From the NCBI GenBank assembly GCA_002150815.3, contig NDFF03000038.1, positions 248,001-312,000 on the forward strand: a stretch of 64,000 bases of DNA. The letters run 5' to 3'. A program made the translations under genes and the position numbers. The DNA is from Grammothele lineata (lineage: Eukaryota; Basidiomycota; Agaricomycetes; Polyporales; Polyporaceae). The notes under the pieces are model-generated. The model was not told the DNA's origin and did not search any database. It saw only the letters and a list, made by a program, of their open reading frames with translations. Shown in pieces: positions 1 through 11,171 of this stretch (positions within the stretch are counted from its first letter, which is position 1; every line of letters begins with the position of its first letter).

Positions 1-39
1 CGGCCAAGAGGCGTATAATACACATGGGTGCCCACCAAG

Positions 40-1564
40 TTACACTTCAAGGTCCCCCTTATCGTATGCATGCGACGACGAAGGCGATGTCGGACTACGT
101 TTGTTCCATCCGTGATCTGCGAGCACGCAATATGGTCAACTCTAGAGATCCGCAGTCGCAAGAGTAGGGAAGCGCACGTACCGTTCTCAAAATCAAACTC
201 GGGGTCGTAATCGCGGTCGTCGGTCGTGCGTTCTATGGTCACCATTATTCCCCGGCCGTTGGGGCGAACAGGCGAACTGGGGGGAGAGTGGAATGTCGAG
301 CGGGAGCGTGGGGAGACGGGCGAGAGCTCGATGGTGCTGGGGAAGCTGATGCCGGAGGCGGGCGCTGTGGACGCCCTGCGCGGGTTCAAGACGAGGCGTG
401 ATCCCTATATGTATCGCACGGTGTGAGTTCACGTCGTATCAAAATAGAGGGATAGGGTACCGCGAAGGACAACACTACGAGCAACCACCTGGAAACAGTA
501 GGGGAGTATGAGGATGGGTGACGGCGAGGACTAAACTTGAGCGACGTACGTGTAACAAATTCCCGTCAGGGTGGAGTGCACGAGTTTGTAGAAGAGCATG
601 TTGACGAGCATGGTCAAGAAGATAAGCGCGTAGGCCCATGTTCCGTCCGCTACGAACTGCTGCATGACTGGCCCCTTGCCCCATCCCTGCCTGACAGCAT
701 CGATGAATTTGCTGATCGTAAGGGCAAAGAGCAAGGTCTCGAAGCTAAGGGAGATGACCCTATATCGTTTAGATCGTACTGATCGTGAGTTATGTACGAG
801 ATTTTGGGAGCGGGAAAACGCACCAGTAGTACTGGAATATTGACGGACTAGAGATGACGTAGCACTCGTCGTTATATCCTAGTCTTGGGGTGACGACGGC
901 GAGGATGTAGCAGAGAGATGCAATCTCCGCCACGAACAGGGCACCGAGGACAGTCAAAAGCAGGCGGTTGCGCCCATAGAGGGCGTATACTGCGAAAGCC
1001 AAACAGAGGCGTTCAGACAGCAACCCGATGCGCTAAGGAAGATGCTTACCGCGCGTTATGAGAATGACGTCAACCGCGGTGACGATTATCTGTAAGAGCG
1101 ACCCTTGGACGACTTGCCAAGCGCCACATTGACTCGGTGTATACGAAAGCCCGGTGCTGCCATTGACGTTGATGGCAAGAAGAGCTCTGAAGGGCGTTCG
1201 TAAGCGTCTTGGAGCAACCCAGGGAAGCAGTATAGCCTACAGTTGAACCAGCCATGGAATATATCGAGCGACGAGGTACATAGCTTTTGCGGGTGTCCAT
1301 ACGCGCCTAAGCAATCACCGCGCGATCTTCGTGATCTCGACGCAGAAGAGTGTAAGAGATGTCAAAACTCACTGCCATATGAGTTCTACCTACTATATTA
1401 TCAGCGATCGGGCACGATCTGAGAACGGATGCACATACCTCTTCCGATAACGTGATGAGAACATCCCACGTCAGGATGGCGACGCACGCGACCTGGCTAT
1501 AGCTGAGGTCACGGGCATCCACGAGAGCAATATCCGTCTCGACGAGCGCCATCTCACGCAACAA
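40..1564 (-). CDS. DUF6533-type multi-pass membrane protein, 9 exons
   Basis: Predicted integral membrane protein of the DUF6533 family, abundant in Agaricomycetes and of unknown function. I read nine exons on the minus strand: 1564-1439, 1389-1373, 1306-1241, 1186-1050, 989-824, 759-550, 488-461, 404-182 and 116-40. The phases agree throughout and give 349 residues ending in TAA. Family marks are WDVLITLSEEVELIW near the N-terminus, RVWTPAKAMYLVARYIPWL, RVYALYGRNR after the third membrane stretch, and SFAGSRLVLNPRR before a Ser/Pro-rich cytosolic tail. Exon 2 is only 17 nt. The intron at 1240-1187 removes an apparent in-frame TAG. An alternative start is the Met four codons downstream. Family assignment is firm; function is unknown. 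Confidence 0.85.
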
Positions 1565-2586
1565 GCGTGATGGGCCTGCGAGAGGGTGCGAGACGCGTTT
1601 GCTGAGGACTCTCCGTGCTTATCAAGGTGGCGAAGGAGGTGGCATGAGGCAAGCGGGTAGACTTCAAAGAAGGCTCCGAGCCGATCGGGGATAGGACGAA
1701 GACGTGAGGCCGGTCCTATGACCGACGTACGAAGCTTGTGTACCGCGCGTGTATTTCGACCAAGCGCCGTCGTGCAGACATCTTCGGAGCGCTAGTCGGC
1801 GGTTAAATGCGCGTTACGATGAGAAGCGGGACGCGAACGATGGCCAAATGTATACCTCACCAGAGCTGAGCCGACCATATCGCAGGCCTCCCGAGTTCAA
1901 CGGGAACCCAATGTTGAGGGAATTGCGAGGTCATCCATAGGGGCTGCGTTGACGAGGAGCCATATGGAGGCTTCCATTCGCGATCCCTGCCAGCCGCTGA
2001 ACGTCAGTCCCGCGAGTACTCACATAGACTACTGTTGATGAATGGAATAACTGACCGGCAGGCACCATCGTTCAAAGTCAAGAGGTGTCTATCACAAGTT
2101 GATCTGAGTTCCCTCGAGGGAGAATGAATGGCTTCTTTTTGACCGGTTGACCGAGGAGAGGATGCATGTCGTTGTGAGCAAACTGTGCTAAGCGCTAACG
2201 CCTTCCATTTGCAGCGTCGCGTCCACGTTTATTATGTAAGCGGGCGCTCCACGGACGACGCGTTGCCACCTTCGAGCCGCCACCCGATGCCCTCTAAGTT
2301 CCTATCCACTGCACCCTCCTAAACGTGTATACAACGCTACCGTGAAATAGGCGCGTGCGATGTTAACTCTCCCTTGCTGGAAATGTAAACTGACGCTCTA
2401 TACCTCAGCCAGTGCAGGCTATTGCTCTATTTCAGCAAATTTCTTGAGCCTTGACTGTAACGCGCGCCGACCGCTCGTGGGCTCCCAGTGAGCCATTGGA
2501 CTTTCTCTCCCCGTTAAGCACCCATATCTTGGTACGTCTGTGTGCATGTCATTCGGCGCGCATTCTCATAAGTAGTCGGGACAGCA
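1565..2586. other. intergenic spacer, no supported gene
   Basis: About 1 kb between the DUF6533 gene (starting leftward) and an F-box gene (starting rightward), so it should hold both promoters. Short open frames here resemble no family I know. I see no repeat or RNA gene. Confidence 0.5.
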
Positions 2587-4239
2587 ATGTCGGTGTCGTC
2601 AGCCTACTCATTAGCCTTGAGGGGCGAGATAGCGCGGCGCAAGGCAGACATCTCGGTCCTGCAAGTTGCGCTGAAGGAAGAGGAGCTATACCTCAACGGA
2701 ACATGTAATAGTATGGCGTCAATTAGTCGCCTACCAGTGGAGCTGCTCTCAGAAATTCTCACCATCTACGCCGATGCGGTAATCTACTTCGACTGGCCAG
2801 GGACGCACCTGCCATGGAAGAAGCTGAGGCTCATATGTCGGCGCTGGAACGACGTGCTGTGCTCTAGTCCCAGGCTATGGCGTACCGTTGACGTCTACCG
2901 TTCCTCGTCATGGCTCACACTCTGCCTCGCTCGGAGCGGCGCATTGACCCTTGATGTTACGTTTCACAGCCTCAAGTTCCCTCAATCGGGTCTGAGTCAA
3001 CTTGAAGCCCATGTTCAACGCATTCGATCGCTGAAATTCAATTCCATCAAGGACTCGTGGATCTCCATCCTTACCTCTCTGTTTACTCACGACATGCCGG
3101 CCCTCAAGATACTCTCCTATCCTCCAAACAGTTATCCGAACATACCGCGTATGCCCACGGCTCTCCCGCTAGAAGCGAAGCGATTTCCTCAACTGTCTCT
3201 CCTCTCCCTCACGCTCATTTACATACCCGAAGACACGGCCCTTTACCGCCATATCGACACCCTCTACCTCGAGGAATGCTCCTCAAAAGTGATGACCATC
3301 GATAATCTTCTTGACGCGATCGCTACATGCAACAGCTTAAGAGAACTCAGCTTAAATTCCACCCTGAATCGCCTCCACTCAAGAGCCAACCCAGGGTCAC
3401 AAGTCCCGTGGCGTGCGCCGATATGCCTTCCTCACATGCAGAAGATCGCTTTAAGAGGCCATGAGACGCAGTATTCCTCCGAATTCCTAGCTCATCTCAT
3501 CCTCCCCGATACCGCCTCCGTCGTCATCCGTGGGATCTCTCCCAACGCCACCGAGGATGAGCTCTACGGCGGTCTCATCGCTCTCCTCCCGCCCAACCTC
3601 TCTTCTGCACTTCCCGTTGTTTCCACCGCGGTTTCCGTGAGGCTCGCCGCCTGCCAATTCCAATACGCTCTCAACAGCTTCAATCCGCCGACGCACACGC
3701 TCTCCCCCGTTGGCGCACACCAGCCTCGGCCCCACACCGGCAAGTTGGACCTCTCTCTGTCCTCTCCATCACTCCTCAGGTGGGACAACTGGGTTCTACC
3801 GGCCCTCGAGGACCTCGTCGCTGTGTTCGGCTCAGCTGGAGAACGCGTGCGGGTTCTCGAAATCGATGTCACTCACGACGACGTTCGCCGCGCGCACTGG
3901 GTAACTGTGTTCAGCGCGTTTCCGGGCATTGAGATCCTCGTCTTGAGCGGATGGGGATACACGAATGCCATGTGGAAGGCGTTACGGCAGGTGGCCGCGG
4001 GCCCCACAGGGTTGAGAGCGCTACGGAGGATCAAGTTCGGCAGGTGTCTCAACGTGAATGAGGACATTCTTGACGCGATCGTCGAGTTTGCGCGCGAGCA
4101 AGCGGAGAGGGGTGTACGGCTGGAGGAGTTGCGGCTGGCTCCATATCACCGGGATCAGGACTACGAGACGCTGCACGCGGATTATGTGCCGCAGCTCGAA
4201 GCGTTGGTTTCTGGGGAGGTAACATATCTGTCGATGTGA
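2587..4239 (+). CDS. F-box protein, intronless (550 aa)
   Basis: Uninterrupted 550-residue frame. A short helical N-terminus (residues 10-38, rich in K and E) precedes an F-box-like segment at about 46-100: SRLPVELLSEILTIYAD, then LPWKKLRLICRRWNDV and SPRLWRTVDV. The rest is irregular leucine-rich sequence of the kind found C-terminal to F-boxes in Agaricomycetes. F-box proteins usually bridge Skp1 of an SCF ubiquitin ligase to a substrate; the substrate here is unknown. The next gene (from 4907) is a paralog of nearly the same length in the same orientation, so the pair looks like a tandem duplication. A Met at 2713, just before the F-box, is an alternative start. Confidence 0.85.
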   Translation: MSVSSAYSLALRGEIARRKADISVLQVALKEEELYLNGTCNSMASISRLPVELLSEILTIYADAVIYFDWPGTHLPWKKLRLICRRWNDVLCSSPRLWRTVDVYRSSSWLTLCLARSGALTLDVTFHSLKFPQSGLSQLEAHVQRIRSLKFNSIKDSWISILTSLFTHDMPALKILSYPPNSYPNIPRMPTALPLEAKRFPQLSLLSLTLIYIPEDTALYRHIDTLYLEECSSKVMTIDNLLDAIATCNSLRELSLNSTLNRLHSRANPGSQVPWRAPICLPHMQKIALRGHETQYSSEFLAHLILPDTASVVIRGISPNATEDELYGGLIALLPPNLSSALPVVSTAVSVRLAACQFQYALNSFNPPTHTLSPVGAHQPRPHTGKLDLSLSSPSLLRWDNWVLPALEDLVAVFGSAGERVRVLEIDVTHDDVRRAHWVTVFSAFPGIEILVLSGWGYTNAMWKALRQVAAGPTGLRALRRIKFGRCLNVNEDILDAIVEFAREQAERGVRLEELRLAPYHRDQDYETLHADYVPQLEALVSGEVTYLSM

Positions 4240-4906
4240 TGTAGCCTACCCATTGAATGCGCGATCGAGCCTCCTAAGTATCAGTGAGTAGAGTGCGTTA
4301 TAGACCTTGACGGTATAAGTGACGGTGGCATCAATTTGTGGGGTCTGGGGAAATGCTTAGTTGCCATTATACAGTTGAGGAGGTTGAGGGTGACTCGGCG
4401 AGTCGTCGGACGAGATGATGGTCCACGCGGCTAGCGGTGGCACAAGCTTAAGCGCCTCTCCTGACGTAAGTAATCTTTGGCGCTCCGAAAGCGGACCGTT
4501 CCGCCGAGGACGACGGCTAGCGCGGCGAACCCGCCGCTCCCTCTTCTCTACTCGCCGTCATTACGTCGTACACCGCACTCCCCCGCTAGACTTCATACTG
4601 CGCGAGCTCTATAGGTAAGCTCACCTGCTGTTCGACTACGCTCTCTCTAGTAACCTCATCCTCAATTCCAGTGTTAGCGATCAGCTTCGGAGTCATCCGA
4701 GAATCTCTGCCTCATTACCTCAAGACGGACATTCGAGGAGCCGCGAGCGACTTGCTATACCGAACTGGGTGCACCCATTTCGGAGTAAATCGTGAATCCG
4801 GTATGGTCCCTGAGCATAGACGTTTCAGACTTGTCGGCTAACGCCTACTTGTAACCCCTCCGTCAGGCTCCAACTTCACGCCGGCTCAGACCCGCGCTCC
4901 GACATC
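4240..4906. other. spacer between tandem F-box genes
   Basis: About 670 bp holding the 3' end of the first F-box gene and the promoter of the second. The only open frame of note (from 4415, 67 codons) matches nothing I recognise. Confidence 0.5.
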
Positions 4907-6553
4907 ATGTCGACCGCGACCGACGCCATGGCGCCGCGACGAGATACGGAGAAAGATGTGCTTCACGTCTCGCCCAAAGAAGAGGACGCTACAATGAATC
5001 TCATGCGGCATTCCATAGCTCCCATATGTCGCCTTCCTGTGGAGCTCCTCGTCGAAGTTTTCTCCCTCTACGCCTTCGAGGCGTACGCCTTCAATTGGCG
5101 TCTTGGCACCCTCCGTTGGAGAAAGCTGCGGCTGGTGTGCCGTCGGTGGAATGAAGTGCTCTTAGCAACCCCGAGATTTTGGCGCATGGTTGACGTCTTC
5201 CACTCACCCTCGTGGCTCACTGCTTGCCTCGCTCGAAGTGGTACAGTCGCCCTCGACATCAGGTTCTACAGGTCTCGGTTGCCTACCGCCGACTTGAGTT
5301 TCATGGATCCGCACGTTTCACGCATCAAGAGGCTTCACTTTATATCCGGCGACCCCATCGCTCTCCCGAAACCCGTCGCCCTTCTCAAGAATGCGATGCC
5401 AGCGCTGACCACGCTTAGCTACTACCAGCCACCCGGGAAAGATGTACCGATGAGATATGCTTGCCTCCCTCTTGAAGCAGAAAACCTCCCGCAGCTCTCG
5501 TCTCTCTACCTCACGCGCGTCCTCATACCTCCCGACATCAAACTTTACCGCCGGATCCATACCCTCAGCATCCATGAATGCCTCGGTTTCAGGGTGACTA
5601 TCGACGGATTCCTCGACATGATTGCTGCTTGCGACATGCTCAGGTACCTTCGCATCTCCTCCAGCCTTGATCTCCTTTGCTCTGTCGACGCGCCCGAGCG
5701 GGAGGCCCCATGGCGGAAAGCAATCTCCCTCCCCTACGCCGAACACGTCGAGCTGAAGGGGCACGAGATGGACTACTCTTCCGACTTCCTGGCCCACCTC
5801 ATCCTCCCCGATACCGCCTCCGTCATGATCCATGGTATCTCCGCCGAAACGACTGAAGAGCACTTTGAGGGCGGCCTCGTCTATCTCCTTCCTCTCAACC
5901 CATCTTCTTCGCTTCCCATGTGCGCCTCGGCGGTATCTATCAATCTCATGGCCTATCAACACGATTACACCCTCGAAAGTGTCGTCTCGAACTGGTGCCC
6001 GCCGTACTCTCCGGACGGAAACCGCGACCGGCCCCCCACAGGCTCGCTCTCGCTCTCCTTGAGAGCCCCAGGGCTCCAGGGGTGGAGCTGGCTAGCTTAT
6101 TCCGCTCTAGAGGATCTTGTCGCGGTATTCCAGCCCTCTGGAGACCGCGTGCGAAACCTCGAGATCGTCGTGAACCACGACTATTTGACCGAAGAGGTGT
6201 GGGGAGCAGTGTTTCGCGCTTTTCCTCGGATCGAGTCCATCACGGTCGGTGGGTGGGGGTACCCAATCAGTATGTGGCAGGCGTTGCGGGGGGTCGCTGC
6301 AAGCGACCAGGGATTGGGAGCCCTCAGGAGGATCACGCTTACAGGGTGGACCTTGACCGTGGACGAGGAGATGCTGGACGAGGTCATCGCGCTCGTGCGC
6401 GAGCAAGCAGAACGCGGGACGCAGACGGAGAGGATGTGGCTGAGATTCTTCCACGGCGATGACCAAGATTACGGGGCCCTGCGGGCAAAGTACGTACCGC
6501 AGCTCGAGGCGCTGATCACTGGGTCCGGGGCGGTGATGTATGATTTCATGTGA
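4907..6553 (+). CDS. F-box protein, tandem paralog (548 aa)
   Basis: Intronless 548-residue frame, clearly homologous along its length to the gene ending at 4239. Shared blocks include CRLPVELLVEVF, LRWRKLRLVCRRWNEV, the segment SSDFLAHLILPDTASV mid-protein, EDLVAVF near residue 400, and a C-terminal DEDQDY-like motif followed by YVPQLEAL. Expected role: substrate receptor of an SCF ubiquitin ligase, by family. The N-terminal 35 residues before the F-box differ from the sister copy, as is usual in this fast-evolving family. Both copies are intact, so neither is an obvious pseudogene. Confidence 0.85.
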   Translation: MSTATDAMAPRRDTEKDVLHVSPKEEDATMNLMRHSIAPICRLPVELLVEVFSLYAFEAYAFNWRLGTLRWRKLRLVCRRWNEVLLATPRFWRMVDVFHSPSWLTACLARSGTVALDIRFYRSRLPTADLSFMDPHVSRIKRLHFISGDPIALPKPVALLKNAMPALTTLSYYQPPGKDVPMRYACLPLEAENLPQLSSLYLTRVLIPPDIKLYRRIHTLSIHECLGFRVTIDGFLDMIAACDMLRYLRISSSLDLLCSVDAPEREAPWRKAISLPYAEHVELKGHEMDYSSDFLAHLILPDTASVMIHGISAETTEEHFEGGLVYLLPLNPSSSLPMCASAVSINLMAYQHDYTLESVVSNWCPPYSPDGNRDRPPTGSLSLSLRAPGLQGWSWLAYSALEDLVAVFQPSGDRVRNLEIVVNHDYLTEEVWGAVFRAFPRIESITVGGWGYPISMWQALRGVAASDQGLGALRRITLTGWTLTVDEEMLDEVIALVREQAERGTQTERMWLRFFHGDDQDYGALRAKYVPQLEALITGSGAVMYDFM

Positions 6554-7947
6554 TATAGGATTGCTTGATACTGTCATAGATATACTTACTAGCCAGTCGG
6601 ACACGTACTAGTACAGCGTTAGTACGACCAGCTCTCGAGTTCCCTCAGAGTCGCGCACGACTCGGTCGTAGAGATCGACGTTGCTTATTGGTCGCTTACT
6701 ACATAGATCGCTAACCTGTACCTGAACGTTGTTGTTGCTGTTTTCAACCCGGAGATATTCTCGGGCCCAAATAGAAACGATATTCAAGAATGGAGACGGT
6801 CGCCGAGAGGAGCGACTGTGGCCACTGGTTACGCGGTTGAACCTGGAAGTTTGAAGCCATGAAGGTGCGAAAATGCTGGTCTCGTACCCAGAAGTGTTAA
6901 CTCGCACTTCGTGTTTTCTGCGGTAGTGAGGTGCGAGTTAACACGTCTGGGTACGAGACTAGAAAATGCAGCGTTGCACTCGGACGCGGTGAGTCACACA
7001 CGCATCCGTCTGCGTGACATACGTCACTGTTCCTTCTCCCGTGACCATCATCACGCCTCCGCCGCATGGCGGCAGTTGGGTGGCAGCGCGCCCGTCTTGG
7101 CCGCAGGCTGCCCGCTGGCAACCACTCGCTTCTGCCTAACTGCGAGAATCTGTCGTCAACACGGCCATCTATTCTTTGCGGAAGACGCTGGCCATTGTAT
7201 CAAGCTGAAAGCCCGTGGTAATCCAACTCTATCAAGCCTTACCATGTGGACGACGTACACGAAAATGAACTGTGGAGACAGACCCGGTCGCCGCAACGCT
7301 GCTTTTCGGCGGATGCATTATCGATCGTCCTCCATACCGCGATATTTTTGTATCCGCCACAGAATGTGTAAGTCCGAGGATGCCGAATGACCCGTCATAG
7401 AAACTCTGATTCTTCTCGCGCTCAGGTAAAACCCGTCGTGCCCACGCAAAAGGCGACCCACAGTGTCATCGCCTATACGCCTGATGTCTCACGAGCACGC
7501 CGCACCTATACACCGCCGGATGAGCAAACTACGTGAGGAATGGCGTACATACTATCTATGCCACTGTCCGCATTGTCGCATGTCGCCCGACATATCCATC
7601 ATGTTTGCGGCGTCTATCTCTGCGGACGACTTCGTGCGCTTCAATGTCTGGTTTCCGTAAGTGCTCCAACAGTTCGCAGCCATTTCATTGACTGATTTCC
7701 TCGGATGGCAGCGCACACTCTCGGGAGATCTCCGAGCGTAGGAATAGTTTCAATACGTGAATATATACCCCACGCGACGCACGGGAACGTTCCAGACCGG
7801 ACAGGGGACCACTCCTCTTTCCCCGTCCCTCTCAGCCCTGGACGTAGCGAGCATCCCTTCCCCTCACTGGCCTCGTGACGTGGATCTTTGACACGGTACG
7901 CTCTTCCACGAATGCTTGATTCGCGACTGATTCACGAGTGACTTCAG
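6554..7947. other. gene-poor spacer with weak open frames
   Basis: About 1.4 kb without a gene I can support. A 99-codon minus frame (6907-6608) and a 159-codon plus frame (6911-7390), followed by a 65-codon plus frame (7463-7660) with a Cys-x-Cys-x-x-Cys cluster, are open but resemble no family. Frames starting around 6900 run through a fold-back repeat, so I do not call them. The stretch could be a decayed gene. Confidence 0.4.
6877..6961. mobile_element. 85-bp fold-back (MITE-like) element with 8-bp flanking repeat
   Basis: Arms 6879-6907 and 6931-6959 are inverted copies of 29 bp with one mismatch (both contain GTCTCGTACCCAG and GTTAACTCGCAC), around a 23-nt loop. Two further bases on each side (TG left, TA right) may extend the terminal repeat. 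Immediately outside lies an identical 8-bp direct repeat, GAAAATGC, at 6869-6876 and 6962-6969, which looks like a target-site duplication. An 8-bp duplication suits hAT-like or KDZ-type elements, but no internal sequence remains to decide. It would also fold into a near-perfect RNA hairpin if transcribed. Confidence 0.65.
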
Positions 7948-9290
7948 ATGGGAATTCTGCAACAATCTGTCTCGATCGGCTTTGCCGGAATCATCGTTGA
8001 AGCCCTTCTGTTCGGAGCGCTTCTTGTAACGTATGTTCGTGGGATGTGGGAGTTATGGAGGAGCAACCGACTATGCGGCGCCACACGAAGAGACCGCATC
8101 TTCCTCTGCGCGAGTGCGGCGTTGTTCGTCTTCGCTGGGATGGTGCGTCTGATCCGTCTCAGGTCTCCTTCCACGTATCTAATCGCCATTGTTAAGCATC
8201 TCGGCGTGGACATTCATATCGCTATCGGAAGCGGATTTACCAGAGGCGCATCTCTTTCGATGATATCAAGTACGAACACGAGCTTGAACGACCTCAGTTC
8301 TATCGGCTGCCTCAAAACCATTTTATACGTTTTCCAAATGTTGATTGGAGACGCATTCATGGTGAGACGGTTTCTACGGATAACTTCACGTTTGCTGACT
8401 AGCGAAAAGATTTATAGAGCATATGTCGTCTGGAATAGACAATGGCGAGTGATCGCTGCACCCTGCGCACTACTTTTCGCTGAGCTTGGTAAGCTTCCAC
8501 ATCAACTCCTTAGAACGCCCCGTTAACACCGCCATCGCAGTACTAGGATTCAGCTCTTCTGCGCTTGGTCGATTCGACGTGAATGCCACGAAGGTGAACG
8601 CGTGCCTAGGTACCTATCTAGTCGTCACCGTTGGGACGAACCTTCTGGCCACCGGTGCGCGCATATCTCTCTATGTCGTCGTTTCGCATCTCTCACTCTA
8701 CCGCGTTTTGACACATGTCGACGCAGCGCTCGTCATAGCACCCATCCTCTTCCCACGTCGCCCCGTGCGTGAGTATCGCCCTGAGGGCTCGCGTCTGCGT
8801 GCGGTCAAGTGGCGCGTGATGGAATCGATCCTGCAGTCGGCCGCCGTCTTCACGCTGTCCTCCGTAGCGTTCATGGTGACGTTCTTCACGAGCGCCCTCG
8901 CGTACAGCCTCTGTCACTCCATCTTCCAGCCTGTGGTCGTAAGTCTTACACACTCCATCTTTCTCTATTGTTAAGTACTGATTGAACTTGTATGCTTTGA
9001 CTTGGCAGGCACTCGTCTTCGCGCAGACTGTAACGCGGCTTGTGTCGAACTCCGGAGCGGAAGCGGTACCCCGGCGCTCGGTTCTCGATCCGTCACCTCA
9101 CGGACCGTTCGGTGGCTCTGCTATCAACCTTCCTCGCTCCATGGCTACCCAGGACAACGACTCTCAGAGACGTGATCCGCTCAGCCCCATCTCCATCCAC
9201 GTGTCGGTGACTACGATGCAGAGCTCCGACCAGGACAGCCTTGCGAAGCTCGAACTCCGAAGTCCAGAAGACCTTTGTGACAAAGTCTGA
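7948..9290 (+). CDS. seven-TM-type basidiomycete membrane protein
   Basis: Six exons fit: 7948-8142, 8197-8361, 8410-8488, 8541-8654, 8727-8938 and 9009-9290, giving 348 residues in a consistent frame. Hydrophobic stretches alternate with short loops. The phrase IYRAYVVWNRQW followed by a membrane helix and GTNLLATALVI is typical of a large Agaricomycete membrane family related in layout to the DUF6533/DUF6534 proteins. The C-terminal 80 residues are Ser/Pro/Asp-rich and probably cytosolic. The intron at 8655-8726 has no stop and keeps frame, so it could be retained. I infer it because removing it restores the family spacing. Function unknown. Confidence 0.75.
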
Positions 9291-9893
9291 CTCGGGACCC
9301 AGGTAGGTTTCACCACTCAACCCTAGTCACATGGTTTGACCTGTATGCGTACCAGACTCAATATACCAGCCAGTTGATAGAACAGGAGATCTTGACCACC
9401 ACCCGTACAGAGTTGTACCTCATCTTGGACGAAACGGGCGTATTCTAACTTATGAGTAGTAACGACTATATTTAAGCACGCTGACCAGGATTGTCCGCAT
9501 AAATGATTCATGTACTTGGTACTGGGTAGACGAATCGCGACTCGTCAGCGGCACTCTGACGGCCGAGGAGTCAAATCTAGATCTTCTAGCGATAACACAA
9601 CATGCCCTCAAGTGCCATCATGATGCCGCCGTACGTCTCCGAACGTCCCTCGAGAATCCAATGCCTTCCCGCCGGTTGTCGAGATCGAAATCTGCAGCAA
9701 CAGGCCTGCCAGTGACTCACTGCAGCTGGCACACCCGGGCCCGCTTACATACGACCGCCACGAGGTCGTAGGTCATATGCTTGGGCGCTTATGATACCCT
9801 TTATAGGGGCGCTGCGGCCGCGCCCCGCCGTTGAGCCTGCTCGCCTTCTTTCACCCACATACCACCTCCGCGTATACTCGACTTCGTCTTCAC
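9291..9893. other. spacer / BTB gene promoter region
   Basis: About 600 bp between the membrane protein gene and the BTB gene. No gene, repeat or RNA recognised. An in-frame ATG at 9831 could extend the BTB protein by 21 residues. Confidence 0.5.
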
Positions 9894-11171
9894 ATGTCTT
9901 TAACACCTTTGGAAGCTCCAAGAAAACGCTCACGCGTCGAAGTGGACTTGACAGACGAGGACGCGGGCAGCTCCAGCCTGGGCGCGGCCCTCGGCGCCAC
10001 CGAACTCGCGCTTACCGCCCTCGAGCTAGTCCAGGGAGCAACGCGCGACAGCGACTTCTGGTTCGAGGATGGCAGCATCATTCTCATTGCCCGGGGAGTT
10101 GGTTTCCGCGTCTTCAAGAGCCTCCTCGCGGATCACTCTGGCGTGTTCGGGAGCATGTTTCACATCGCGCAGGCCGCGCCCCTCGCCGGGGACTTGGTTG
10201 ATGGCTGCCCAGTCATACCCTTGGATGACAGCCCGGAAGATCTGCGCGAACTCTTCAAGTTGATCTTCCCTCTTAGCAAGCACATTCGGTGAGCAGCTCG
10301 TCCTCTGACGCCCCAACGCCTACCGGGTTAATCTCTCACGCCTTTGTTCTTCGCTGACCACCGACCACCCTGCAGGCTTTCGAGCTCGGTCCCTGTCATC
10401 TCTATCGACATCAACTTCATCTCCGGCATCGTCCGGCTCGACCACAAATATGAGCTCAACAGCCTGTACGAACAGGCTATGGGTTACCTCACGACCTACT
10501 ACACCACCGACTTCAACTCCTGGGCAAACGGCTCGCACGCTTCCGAGTGGGAGCCCGAGCCAATCCACGCGATCAGTGCGATCAACCTCGCGCGGCTCAC
10601 CAACACCCCCTCCATCCTCCCCGCCGCGTTCTACATCTGCGCGACGCTCGGTCCCGATATCGCGGTCGGCTTCGCACGCGCGGATGGCTCTTACGAGCGC
10701 CTCGCACCCGAGGACCTCCGTCTTTGTCTTGTGTTGAAGGAGGCCCTTGTCGCGGAGAACGCCTCGTCCGCGTACAAGCTCTTTCGCTCGGGTCCCACGG
10801 CTTCAGTCATGCCGTTCAACAACGCAAACGCAAACAACACCATGTGCGTCCTCCACGGCCAATGCGGGGACGTCCTCAGACGCGTGTACGAGAACGCAGC
10901 CACGGGTCGCGGCCAGCGCGGCCTCTCGTCGGCCCGGGCGCTAGAGAGCTGGGTGGCAGTCGTGGACGCATACGTCCCGCCGCAGATCACGCAGATGCAA
11001 TTTCATGGCGGCGGTATGTTCATGCAGGGACCGCAGGCCGCGCGCGGAGTGTGCAAGAACTGCCGCTCGAACCTGGAGACGCGCGATCGGGAGTTGCGGA
11101 AGGGGATCTGGCGCAAGCTGCCCGAGATCCTTGGCCTTCATATCGAGGGATGGAATGGCGGCGCGGTGTGA
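9894..11171 (+). CDS. BTB/POZ domain protein (396 aa)
   Basis: Two exons, 9894-10288 and 10376-11171, joined across an 87-nt intron. The N-terminus has a basic patch (APRKRSRVEVD), then a BTB/POZ fold: DSDFWFEDGSIILIARGVGFRVFKSLLADHSGVF (residues about 43-76), followed by CPVIPLDDSPEDLRELFKLIF. After the intron comes the typical LDHKYELNSLYEQAM helix and AISAINLARLTNTPSILPAAFY, as in many Agaricomycete BTB proteins. A C-terminal CKNC motif is preceded by a CVLHGQC motif, perhaps a small metal site. BTB domains dimerise and often recruit Cullin-3; no partner can be read from sequence. Related but broken copies lie at 15.5-18.9 kb. Confidence 0.85.

Noticed and set aside
1200..1260. In-frame TAG suggesting the DUF6533 gene is a pseudogene
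   Set aside because: A 54-nt GTAGGC...CTTCAG intron (1240-1187) removes it and all downstream exons keep phase to a proper stop.
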